Source of the DNA: Anderseniella sp. Alg231-50 | GTDB lineage: Bacteria; Pseudomonadota; Alphaproteobacteria; Rhizobiales; Aestuariivirgaceae | Reading direction: 5' to 3' | Length of the DNA stretch: 64,000 bases | NCBI RefSeq assembly: GCF_900149695.1 | Contig: NZ_LT703006.1 | Coordinates: forward strand, 335,181-399,180 | The notes under the pieces: generated by a model | Told to the model about the DNA's origin: nothing | Database searches by the model: none | The model's input: only the letters and a program-made list of their open reading frames with translations | Shown: positions 18,134 through 25,626 of the stretch, one piece after another | Layout of the letters: the number at the start of each line of letters is the position of its first letter | How positions within the stretch are numbered: the first letter of the stretch is position 1 | Program-made: the position numbers and the translations under genes

Positions 18134-19975
18134 TCAGTCCAGCTCGTACTTGGACTTGTAGTCCTGTGACAGGGAAGGGTCCTGATCTTCCTTGCGCAAC
18201 AGCACATTGCCGACAACCAGCCATTCAATGTCGGTTCCCATGAAGCAGTGAAAGGCATCTTGTGGCGTGCACACGATCGGTTCGCCGCGCACATTGAAAG
18301 ACGTATTGACCAGCATGGGGCACCCGGTCAGGTCCCGGAATGCGCTGATCAGCGCGTGATAGCGCGGGTTGGTTTGCGCATGCACGGTCTGCAGCCTGGC
18401 TGAGTAATCAACATGCGTTATGGCGGGAACGACGGAACGAGGCACATTGAGTTTGTCGATACCGAACAGTTCGTCCTGTTCCGCGGTCATCTGTTTTCGG
18501 TGTTTTTCCAGCACGTCTGCAACCATCAGCATGTAGGGGCTCACACCGTCGAATTCGAACCACTGCGAGACGTGTTCGGCAAGAACCGATGGTGCAAACG
18601 GACGAAAACTCTCACGGTACTTGACCTTCAGGTTGAGCATCTTCTGCATGGTTTCAGAGCGCGGGTCTCCAAGAATGGACCGGCCGCCCAGCGCACGCGG
18701 GCCAAATTCCATCCGGCCCTGAAACCAGCCGGCGGCCTTTCCGTCTGCCAGTGCCCGGGCGGTTTGCGAGATCATCTCCTTGTCCGTCAGCACTTCATAT
18801 CTGGCACCGGCAGCGTCCAGCGCGGTTTCCGTTTCGCTGGCAGAATAGCTGGGACCGAGATAAGATCCGCGCATGCTGTCCGTGACGTCGGCAACCGTCC
18901 TGTCATGCTGCAGTTCTCCGTGCCATGCGGCCAGCGCTGCGCCGACGGCACCGCCGGCATCGCCTGCCGCAGGCTGTACCCAGATATTCTGAAACGCACC
19001 GTCGCGCTTGAGCTTGCCGTTGGCTACGCAATTGAGGGCTACGCCGCCTGCCAGACACAGATTGGGAATGTCATGTTCTTCAGCCAGTGCACGCACCATG
19101 CGAAGCACGATTTCTTCTGTGACAGCCTGCACCGAAGCCGCGATATCCATGTGAAACTGGGTCAGGCGATCGGTTTCGGCATTGCGCACCGGTTTGCCGA
19201 ACAGTTCGGCAAACCGGTCTTTGGTCATGGTCAGGCCGGTGCAGTAATTGAAATAGCTCTGATCCAGTTGAAACGATCCGTCTTCCTTGAGATCGACAAT
19301 GTGCTCCAGTATGAGATCCTTGAAGCGCGGCACTCCATAAGGAGCAAGTCCCATGACCTTGTATTCTCCGCTGTTCACCTTGAAACCGGTGTAATAGGTG
19401 AATGCCGAGTACAGCAATCCGAGCGAATGGGGAAAGCGCATCTCCTTGACCATCTGCAGGTCTCGCCCACGCCCGATTGCAACTGACCCGGTTGCCCATT
19501 CGCCAACCCCGTCAAGTGTCAGCACCACCGCTTCTTCAAACGGCGACGGGTAGAAGGCACTGGCAGCGTGGCTGATGTGATGTTCGCAAAACAATAGTTT
19601 TTCGGCGTTGGCAAAGCCGCCGTCATGTTGTTTCAAATTCTTCAGCAGCATCGTCTTCTGGAACAGTTTTTCCTTGAGCCATACCGGCATTGCCAGACGA
19701 AAGGATGAAAACCCGCGCGGTGCAAAGGCCACATAGGTTTCCAGCAACCGTTCGAACTTGAGGAACGGCTTGTCGTAAAAAACCACATGATCGATATCGG
19801 CGATCTTGAGGCCTGCTTCGGACAGGACATAGTCGATTGCGTTACGGGGATAGGACGCATCATGCTTTTTTCGGGTAAAGCGTTCCTCTTGCGCGGCGGC
19901 CAAAATTTCTCCGTCCCGCACCAGTGCTGCAGCACTGTCGTGGTAAAAGGCAGAGATACCGAGTATCGCTGTCAT
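18134..19975 (-). CDS. NodU/CmcH-family carbamoyltransferase
   Basis: 613 residues from ATG 19975. The start is fixed by MTAILGISAFYHDSAAALV, the usual family N-terminus, and by a one-base overlap with the DUF5989 stop (TGATG). N-terminal Kae1-like domain: the metal/carbamoyl-adenylate region HHISHAASAFYPSPFEEAVVLT with D in TLDGVGEW, and GLAPYG. C-terminal YrdC-like domain: FQGRMEFGPRALGGRSIL and LVNTSFNVRGEPIV. These enzymes make carbamoyl-AMP from carbamoyl phosphate and ATP and transfer the carbamoyl group to a hydroxyl or amine of a sugar, antibiotic or toxin. The acceptor here is unknown. It ends a three-gene leftward operon. Confidence 0.92.
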   Translation of the reverse strand: MTAILGISAFYHDSAAALVRDGEILAAAQEERFTRKKHDASYPRNAIDYVLSEAGLKIADIDHVVFYDKPFLKFERLLETYVAFAPRGFSSFRLAMPVWLKEKLFQKTMLLKNLKQHDGGFANAEKLLFCEHHISHAASAFYPSPFEEAVVLTLDGVGEWATGSVAIGRGRDLQMVKEMRFPHSLGLLYSAFTYYTGFKVNSGEYKVMGLAPYGVPRFKDLILEHIVDLKEDGSFQLDQSYFNYCTGLTMTKDRFAELFGKPVRNAETDRLTQFHMDIAASVQAVTEEIVLRMVRALAEEHDIPNLCLAGGVALNCVANGKLKRDGAFQNIWVQPAAGDAGGAVGAALAAWHGELQHDRTVADVTDSMRGSYLGPSYSASETETALDAAGARYEVLTDKEMISQTARALADGKAAGWFQGRMEFGPRALGGRSILGDPRSETMQKMLNLKVKYRESFRPFAPSVLAEHVSQWFEFDGVSPYMLMVADVLEKHRKQMTAEQDELFGIDKLNVPRSVVPAITHVDYSARLQTVHAQTNPRYHALISAFRDLTGCPMLVNTSFNVRGEPIVCTPQDAFHCFMGTDIEWLVVGNVLLRKEDQDPSLSQDYKSKYELD

Positions 19976-20124
19976 CAGAAGATTGTATAGATAAACGGCG
20001 CGATGGCGGATCCCTGGGTGAGAACCAGCAGGCCGCCGAGCAGCACCATCATCGTCAGGATGGGCAACAGCCAGAATTTTTTGCGTACACGCAAAAATTT
20101 CCACAGTTCAGCGACAAATGACAT
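19975..20124 (-). CDS. DUF5989-type small membrane protein
   Basis: A 49-residue ORF beginning MSFVAELWKFLRVRKKFWLL, with a basic stretch then one membrane helix (LPILTMMVLLGGLLVLTQG) and the ending APFIYTIF. This fits the small DUF5989 proteins that accompany SxtJ-like and carbamoyltransferase genes. Its stop shares one base with the carbamoyltransferase start, and it starts 15 bp after the SxtJ-like gene. AAGG lies about 10 nt before the start. Probably an inner-membrane partner of the carbamoyltransferase; its function is unknown. Confidence 0.82.
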   Translation of the reverse strand: MSFVAELWKFLRVRKKFWLLPILTMMVLLGGLLVLTQGSAIAPFIYTIF

Positions 20125-20139
20125 TTCACGAAAACCTTT

Positions 20140-20547
20140 CTAGAACTGGTCGCGCATCGAACCGGAGGTCGTTTCGTCCCGGGCAATCCAGTAGGAACTG
20201 GCACCAGGATCCCGGTTCAGATGCAGCAGGTCTTTCCTGCGCAGCTTGAAGATCAGGGCGGTTGGTGTCACTGCAATGAAGAAAATCAGGCCCATGACAA
20301 CAGGTCCGATGATCCGGCCGAGCAACATGCCGAACTTGAACCACAAAATGTTCAGCGGTTTCAGAACCGCGGGAAACAGAAAACCTGCTGTTATAAATGC
20401 GGCTGCCACAGTGAGCGCCCACCAGCGGGGGGACCCGCTGTAAACCAGCGGCCAAAGGCCGATCAGGACAAATACGACGGAAAAAACAATGCCGAAACTG
20501 CGTTCTGACCCGACAGTCACAGCATCATGCTCATCGATGTCTATCAC
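20140..20547 (-). CDS. SxtJ-family membrane protein
   Basis: 135 residues with GTG start. About four hydrophobic helices (FGIVFSVVFVLIGLWPLVY, WWALTVAAAFITAGFLFP, a segment around FKFGMLLGRIIGPVVMGLIFF, and ITPTALIFKL-like). It ends in a cytoplasmic tail (RRKDLLHLNRDPGASSYWI) typical of SxtJ proteins, named from saxitoxin clusters but common in other carbamoylation loci. First gene of the SxtJ-DUF5989-carbamoyltransferase operon, divergent from the SGNH hydrolase across 245 AT-rich bases. Confidence 0.82.
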   Translation of the reverse strand: MIDIDEHDAVTVGSERSFGIVFSVVFVLIGLWPLVYSGSPRWWALTVAAAFITAGFLFPAVLKPLNILWFKFGMLLGRIIGPVVMGLIFFIAVTPTALIFKLRRKDLLHLNRDPGASSYWIARDETTSGSMRDQF

Positions 20548-20792
20548 TGCAATGTACCCGCTTTGGATCCAATAACAACTCTCTACGGGACCAATAGGTC
20601 ACCAAAACTGTTTTAACCAGCCCAAAAATGGTTTTGCTGTTGCGACCTTTTCACCTTTCTAGTTTCCATTAGAAAACAATCTGATCGATTGAGTTGATTC
20701 AATTGAAGGCACCACAACCTTAGGTATGTATTTTATTGACGGCATTTCGAATAATTCTGATGCGGGTTTAAAGTGGGAGTGTTGGTAATAGC

Positions 20793-21956
20793 ATGTCGAG
20801 CTGGGTCAAAAATGTTTTTCTATTGCTCTGTAGTTTCGCTGTATCTGTCGTGTTTTTCGAATTAGCACTGATATTCTATAAAAATTTGCAGGAAGCAAAC
20901 GTTCCGCGAAGCTTGCACACATCTCGTTCATTGACGAATTTGGAGCTACATGACTATCAGAATCATTATTGCAGCCCTCCGTTTTCGCGAAACAGACTAC
21001 ACTCGACGGTCAAATCCAGAGAACGCCCGCTTTCGGCGTTCTTCCAATTTGAAAATGACCAGGTCAATTTCTACGTTCACAATGAGTTGGGGTTTCGGGG
21101 CACAGCCAGACCTATCGCGGGCAAGTCCGGTGTGTTTGTAGTAGGAGACTCCTTCACCCGAGGTGTACTTGCCGATGAAACAGAAACCATTCCCGCATTT
21201 CTGAATCGGTGGATCAGTGACTACCAATTTCTGAACTTTGGAACCGGCGGTCACGGCACATTGCAGCACCTTGAGACCTACAAGGAGTTTGCAAATAAGA
21301 TCCCGCATGAAGCCATTATGGTTCTGATCTATACTCCCAATGACCTGCAGGACAACATCGGTTTCAAGCGTTTCTTGCTTAAAGAGAATTCAGCGCAAAA
21401 AGCGTATTGGAAGTCGTTGAAATCTAAAATAAGGCCCCAAATCGAAAGTCTTGGTGAAACACAAACCGGGCAGTTGATCGCAAAATCATACTGGACGTTG
21501 AGGAGGCAGTTTTCGCCTAGCCCATCCTCACCGACAGAGAAAGAACTCGTACTTCTGCGCCAATCTCTCACCGACTTGAAATTGGAAGCTGGGGCAAGGC
21601 CATTTCACTTAGTTACCATTCCTGGACGAGAGGAATTTGATCATCAAGATAGATGGCAACGTAACAATCCGGTCGTTTATGCTAACCTGGTTCGAAGGGA
21701 AGTCGATAAACTAGGAATGGCACTTGACATCAATGTGCTTCACCTGAAGGAGAGTATTTCAAAGCGTATCCATGAATATGGGGTAGACGCCGTTTATGGT
21801 TGGCCGAACTATCATTTCACGGAGCAAGGGTATTATTTTGCAGCTCGGGAAATTGCAACCTGGTTGAGCGCAAAAACCCCAGGCTTCAAAGCTGAGATCG
21901 AAGACAAGTTCGTAAACAGAACGCAGTTCAATCCAGCGCGGCTGGCTTGCCCTTGA
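20793..21956 (+). CDS. SGNH/GDSL-type hydrolase, membrane-anchored
   Basis: 387 residues with an N-terminal signal anchor (VFLLLCSFAVSVVFFELALIF). SGNH blocks: VFVVGDSFTRG (Ser, block I), FGTGGHGTLQ (Gly, block II), IYTPNDLQDN (Asn, block III) and NYHFTEQGYYFAAREIA (His, block V). The Asp normally three residues before the catalytic His is replaced: the sequence reads GWPNYH. The protein would act in the periplasm on acyl or acetyl esters of glycans. Divergent from the carbamoyltransferase operon and probably part of the same glycan-modification module. The region is visibly AT-richer than the flanking housekeeping genes. Confidence 0.75.
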   Translation: MSSWVKNVFLLLCSFAVSVVFFELALIFYKNLQEANVPRSLHTSRSLTNLELHDYQNHYCSPPFSRNRLHSTVKSRERPLSAFFQFENDQVNFYVHNELGFRGTARPIAGKSGVFVVGDSFTRGVLADETETIPAFLNRWISDYQFLNFGTGGHGTLQHLETYKEFANKIPHEAIMVLIYTPNDLQDNIGFKRFLLKENSAQKAYWKSLKSKIRPQIESLGETQTGQLIAKSYWTLRRQFSPSPSSPTEKELVLLRQSLTDLKLEAGARPFHLVTIPGREEFDHQDRWQRNNPVVYANLVRREVDKLGMALDINVLHLKESISKRIHEYGVDAVYGWPNYHFTEQGYYFAAREIATWLSAKTPGFKAEIEDKFVNRTQFNPARLACP

Positions 21957-22373
21957 GGCAACCTAGTTTAGAAAAAGACATTACTGCCTCACAAGCTCGC
22001 CACACACCTCATAGGAATATTCGGACGACAATCTACAGACAATTTGCGGGAGTTTGCCCCTCCATCACCATGTTCTTGAGTGTTGCAGGCAATCTTCTGA
22101 CGGATGTTGAAAGGTTCAGCTTCGGATGTAAACATGGTCAGACAGGACTTTAGAGCTGAAGTTGGCTCTGCCGATCTATATCCCGTCTCAGCTTTACAAC
22201 ACTATCCGATCGTCCATTGTCTAACGCAATCTGAGTGCCATAGAAACGGCAACACGGAAGGCTTGGTCAGCAGCGCAGCTTCAATCCAAAAACAATTTGT
22301 TAGAATTCTCAAAATGCCAATGTTGTTTCAACTGTTCAAACTCAAAAACATGTCAACAGAATTGGATTTCACC
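21957..22373. other. 417-bp gap, no gene seen, carries copy 2 of the direct repeat
   Basis: AT-rich, with only short frames (68 and 107 codons) that lack recognisable features and probably are not genes. Contains copy 2 of the 34-bp direct repeat at 22226-22259. It may be decayed mobile DNA. Confidence 0.5.
22226..22259 (+). repeat. 34-bp imperfect direct repeat, copy 2
   Basis: Runs from GCAATCTGAG to ACGGCAACACGGAA, in the same orientation as copy 1 (17971-18004) and 4.26 kb away. The pair brackets exactly the carbamoyltransferase operon and the SGNH gene. Confidence 0.6.
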
Positions 22374-23198
22374 TTACAATTTACGGGATCGACGTTTGTA
22401 GCGAGGGTCAGCAAGATTGTTTGCTAGTTCGTCTACCGTTCTAGTTACTGTATCGCGGGAAAGTTTCTTACGCCCAAGCTGGCCTTCCAGGAGACGTAAC
22501 AATTTTGCAACCGACTTTGCACCACTCCACTGACCCGTTTCAACCAAACCAACAATTGGCTCATACAGTTCGCCACGTCTGCTTGGACGGCCCCTTTTAG
22601 GTGCAGGTGAAGCGATTGTTCGCCATTGTCCCTGTTGGCTTGGCCATTCTCCTTTCAACCTGTCGTTTTCGACCCATCTGCTTGCTTGTTTCAAATCCAT
22701 CACAACGAAGGCATCTGGTGCTAGTAACCTCTCTTGCCCCCCTGCCAGCCTGGAAATCGAAGCCGGTTTCAACCCAAGATGGACGTTTGGCAATCTCCGA
22801 TGCAAGGGCCAGACAATGTTAAGAATTTCACCTGTAATCCGCACCGGTTTTTGCGGAGGATCCTCTATTACATAAATGCCGGCATCGTCGAAACCTGCAG
22901 GCCAGCCAAACAATTGCAGCTCGCCCTTCTTCACTGCATCTGCCAACATTTTGTCCACTCGTCCAAACCACTTTTCAGGAGACAGACGAAACTCTCTCAA
23001 ATACTCCGAACTCTGCTTCTTGAGTAACTTCAGATCTGGTGAATGGCGTTGGGTTGACCAGAGCTTGCAGTGCAGCGCTTCCCTCAACGCTCCCAATGAA
23101 CAATAGCCATACTTCAATACTGCCTCAGCCGTAGCAGTCGCAATTGGATCCCTCAATGCATAGTCAGGTTTTCTGATGGTCAGTTGGGGATGGGACAT
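22374..23198 (-). CDS. Hypothetical protein with AT-hook-like motif
   Basis: 274 residues from ATG 23198 (GGAGAC five bases upstream). I do not recognise the family. Near residue 200 there is a basic PKRGRPSRRGE stretch containing the G-R-P core of an AT-hook. The C-terminus (KSVAKLLRLLEGQLGRKKLSRDTV) looks like a helix-turn-helix and ends in a basic tail. This suggests DNA binding. The N-terminal half is mostly helical. It lies 170 bp from tRNA-Lys, at the edge of an AT-rich accessory stretch, so a link to an integrated element is plausible but unproven. Confidence 0.6.
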   Translation of the reverse strand: MSHPQLTIRKPDYALRDPIATATAEAVLKYGYCSLGALREALHCKLWSTQRHSPDLKLLKKQSSEYLREFRLSPEKWFGRVDKMLADAVKKGELQLFGWPAGFDDAGIYVIEDPPQKPVRITGEILNIVWPLHRRLPNVHLGLKPASISRLAGGQERLLAPDAFVVMDLKQASRWVENDRLKGEWPSQQGQWRTIASPAPKRGRPSRRGELYEPIVGLVETGQWSGAKSVAKLLRLLEGQLGRKKLSRDTVTRTVDELANNLADPRYKRRSRKL

Positions 23199-23365
23199 AA
23201 AGCGTCTCCAACAAAGAAACATCGAAGCCATCCATACCACATTGTGGAAAATTACGGGCTCAAAACTGGAGACTAAAACGAACAATATGGCAACAAAGTT
23301 GCTTCCAAATTGCTTCCAGTTGATCTTTCAGGAGAATGTGTTCAGCGCTAAGCCATTGAAATGAT

Positions 23366-23441
23366 TGGTGGGCGCACAGGGATTCGAACCCGGGACCGTC
23401 TGATTAAGAGTCAGATGCTCTACCAACTGAGCTATACGCCC
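23366..23441 (-). tRNA. tRNA-Lys (anticodon CTT)
   Basis: 76 nt including an encoded CCA. Acceptor stem GGGCGTA pairs with TGCGCCC. D-loop AGCTCAGTTGGTAGAGC, anticodon loop CTCTTAA with anticodon CTT (lysine AAG codons), and T-arm CGGGTTCGAATCCCTG are all present. It lies between the core gene leuA and the accessory region on its left, a usual site of island integration. Confidence 0.97.
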
Positions 23442-23496
23442 TCACCAATTCATACAGCTGTCAGATGTTGTTAAACGCACCCGCGGCTGGCGTGCA

Positions 23497-23524
23497 AGGG
23501 GCGCGCATGTCCGAGCGCGCCCCT
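23497..23524 (-). terminator. Possible leuA terminator hairpin
   Basis: GGGGCGCGC and GCGCGCCCC flank an 8-base loop, extended by an A-T pair to a 10-bp stem, about 110 bp downstream of the leuA stop. The T-run after it on the minus strand is weak, so termination is only probable. Confidence 0.4.
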
Positions 23525-23633
23525 GCATCAAGTTCGGATGCCATATCAAAGGAGTAAATGAAAGTCTACCGGCAAATGTTGCAATGTGCCAGTTCTCTTC
23601 ACATTGATAGTTAAGACCGGAGCCCGGAATTCG

Positions 23634-25217
23634 TTAAGGGCCGCGGCGTTCTGCGCCTGCCAGCGCCTTAACAGGCGCCGTGGCATCACCGCGCATGCGC
23701 TTGACCTCCAGCTTCGACAGAGCCGCAATATAGGCCTTGGCAGATGCAACCAGCGTATCGGGATCAGCCGACCTGCCCGTCACCTGGCGCCCGGTTTCGA
23801 CATCTTCCAGCCGCACCGATACCTCCGCCTGCGCATCGGTGCCTTCGGTCACCGCATGAACATCATACAACGCCAGCTTGGCTTCGTGCGGATGCAATGC
23901 GTTGATTGCGTTGAACGTGGCATCCACCGGGCCATTGCCCACCGACTGCACCGTTGACTGCTGGCCGTCGATATCCAGCGTCAGCGTCGCGGTCTGCGGG
24001 CCCATGGTACCGGCGATCACCGTCAACGCCACGACCTTCATTCGGTCTGCCGCCGACGCAATCCCCTCATCCACCAGAGCCTCGATATCCTCGTCGTAAA
24101 TGTGTTTCTTGCGGTCAGCCAGGGCCTTGAAGCGCACAAACGCATCCTGGAACGCATTGTCGGACAACTCATAGCCCAGATCTTCCAGCTTCGACTTGAA
24201 GGCGTTGCGGCCCGAGTGCTTGCCCATCACCAATGAAGTCTTGGTCACGCCAACCGATTCAGGCGTCATGATCTCGTAGGTTTCCTGGTTCTTCAGCATG
24301 CCGTCCTGGTGGATACCGCTTTCATGGGCAAACGCATTGCGCCCGACAATGGCCTTGTTGTACTGCACCGGGAACGAAGATACCGCAGCCACCAGCTTCG
24401 ACGCGCGGGTCAGCAGTTCCGGTTTCACATTGCAGGCATAGGGCAATACGTCATTGCGGGTTTTCAGCGCCATGACGATTTCTTCCAGCGCCGCATTGCC
24501 GGCCCTCTCCCCCAGCCCGTTGATGGTGCACTCGATCTGGCGCACCCCGCCGTCGATGGCAGCCAGCGAGTTGGCCACCGCCATGCCCAGGTCATTGTGG
24601 CAATGGGCGGAGAAAATCGCCTTGTCGGAGTTGGCCACGTTTTCCCGCATGGTCACAAACAGGTGCCGCATTTCGTCCGGAACCGTATAGCCCACCGTAT
24701 CCGGCAGGTTGATGGTGGTGGCGCCTGCCTTGATGGCGGCATCGACGCATCGTGCCAGATAATCCAGCGGCGTACGCGTGGCATCCATGGCCGACCATTC
24801 AACGTCGTCGCACAAGGACCGCGCCAGCGTCACCGTCTCGTGGATGATGTCGAGCACTTCTTCCTGCGTCTTGCGCATCTGGAATTCCAGATGGATCGGC
24901 GACGTGGAGACAAAGGTGTGAATGCGTGGCCGTTTTGCATGCTTCACGGCTTCGCCGCAGCGCTTGATATCGCCGGGAATGGCCCGTGCCAGGCCTGCGA
25001 TAACCGAATGCTCTGTCCGCCGTGCAATCTCTGATACGGCTTCGAAATCTCCTTCCGATGCAATCGGGAAGCCTGCCTCGATCACGTCCACACGCATTTC
25101 GTCCAGCAGTGCCGCCACCTGCAGCTTTTCGTCGAACGTCATGGTGGCGCCGGGCGACTGCTCGCCATCGCGCAAAGTAGTGTCGAAAATAATTACCTGG
25201 TCTTTTGACTTGCTCAT
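23634..25217 (-). CDS. leuA: 2-isopropylmalate synthase
   Basis: 527 residues, the size of the long bacterial form. Condenses 2-oxoisovalerate with acetyl-CoA, the first committed step to leucine, in the cytosol. N-terminal TIM barrel with IIFDTTLRDGEQSPGATM (metal-binding DTTLRDGEQ) and the second metal site HCHNDLGMAVANSLAAI; linker with NAFAHESGIHQDGML; C-terminal regulatory LeuA dimer domain (from about residue 400) that binds leucine for feedback inhibition. A leucine-rich leader ORF upstream (25383-25463) suggests attenuation. It runs leftward toward tRNA-Lys. Confidence 0.97.
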   Translation of the reverse strand: MSKSKDQVIIFDTTLRDGEQSPGATMTFDEKLQVAALLDEMRVDVIEAGFPIASEGDFEAVSEIARRTEHSVIAGLARAIPGDIKRCGEAVKHAKRPRIHTFVSTSPIHLEFQMRKTQEEVLDIIHETVTLARSLCDDVEWSAMDATRTPLDYLARCVDAAIKAGATTINLPDTVGYTVPDEMRHLFVTMRENVANSDKAIFSAHCHNDLGMAVANSLAAIDGGVRQIECTINGLGERAGNAALEEIVMALKTRNDVLPYACNVKPELLTRASKLVAAVSSFPVQYNKAIVGRNAFAHESGIHQDGMLKNQETYEIMTPESVGVTKTSLVMGKHSGRNAFKSKLEDLGYELSDNAFQDAFVRFKALADRKKHIYDEDIEALVDEGIASAADRMKVVALTVIAGTMGPQTATLTLDIDGQQSTVQSVGNGPVDATFNAINALHPHEAKLALYDVHAVTEGTDAQAEVSVRLEDVETGRQVTGRSADPDTLVASAKAYIAALSKLEVKRMRGDATAPVKALAGAERRGP

Positions 25218-25382
25218 GGGCCTGATGCTCCATCCTCTTTTGCCTGGTTGTGCGGGCGGGCCTGAAACTGTTCAGGTGAAATCGCACTCATCACGTGCCG
25301 GCATATTACGGTTGTTTGCTTGAAATTCCGAGTTCCCCTGAGCATCCGTCTCTTTGGTGATTGAACACCGGACAGCCAATGG

Positions 25383-25463
25383 TCAGGGGCAAATAAGGAG
25401 GAGGCCGGCGCGTAGCAGAGCGCGGCCCTTGCGGTCGATTGCATTGTCTATGACAGACTTCAT
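25383..25463 (-). CDS. Candidate leucine leader peptide of leuA
   Basis: A 26-residue ORF (starts MKSVIDNAIDRKGRALLRAG, ends LLLICP) lying 165 bp before leuA on the same strand. Five of its last twelve codons are leucine (CTG CTA ... CTC CTC CTT), as expected for a ribosome-stalling leader. GC-rich arms (GGCCGCGC and GCGCCGGCC) lie inside it and are followed by a pyrimidine-rich tract. I see no clear terminator between its stop and leuA, so the mechanism is uncertain. A terminator-like hairpin for the upstream asparagine-synthetase gene is an alternative reading. Confidence 0.42.
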   Translation of the reverse strand: MKSVIDNAIDRKGRALLRAGLLLICP

Positions 25464-25540
25464 GTGCTCTTCGCCGGTTCCTTCGGATTTCCCCAACCGC
25501 ACTCACAATGCCGTGGGAAAGTTAAGGGAGTTTTACGGCA
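25464..25540 (-). repeat. 77-bp imperfect repeat, copy 1 (upstream of leu leader)
   Basis: Matches 30213-30290 in the same orientation at roughly three quarters of positions by eye. The best parts are CTTCGCC[GA]GTTCCTTC at one end and GGGAAAGTTAA-x2-GAG-x-TTTACGG at the other. On the minus strand it ends right at the leader-peptide start, with GAAGGAAC[CT]GGCGAAGA. It contains GTAA-N7-TTAAC (25522-25536), one base from the CtrA-site consensus. Probably a shared promoter/5' leader block. Confidence 0.6.
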
Positions 25541-25626
25541 AGCCGCCGACCCGCGCAAGCGGTAACACCCTTCATTTTTGCGCTGGCCGGCATTTCCTCC
25601 ATTAAACCCCGCTTGCCGGAGGTCAT

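Noticed and set aside
18413..19486. 357-codon open frame on the plus strand
   Set aside because: Antisense shadow of the carbamoyltransferase gene, whose protein is clearly conserved; the antisense product has no domain.
25218..25626. Decayed B2 peptidase downstream of the cyclase
   Set aside because: No frame with the Cys-His-Asp pattern of lasso B2 proteins; only the leader ORF and repeat are there.
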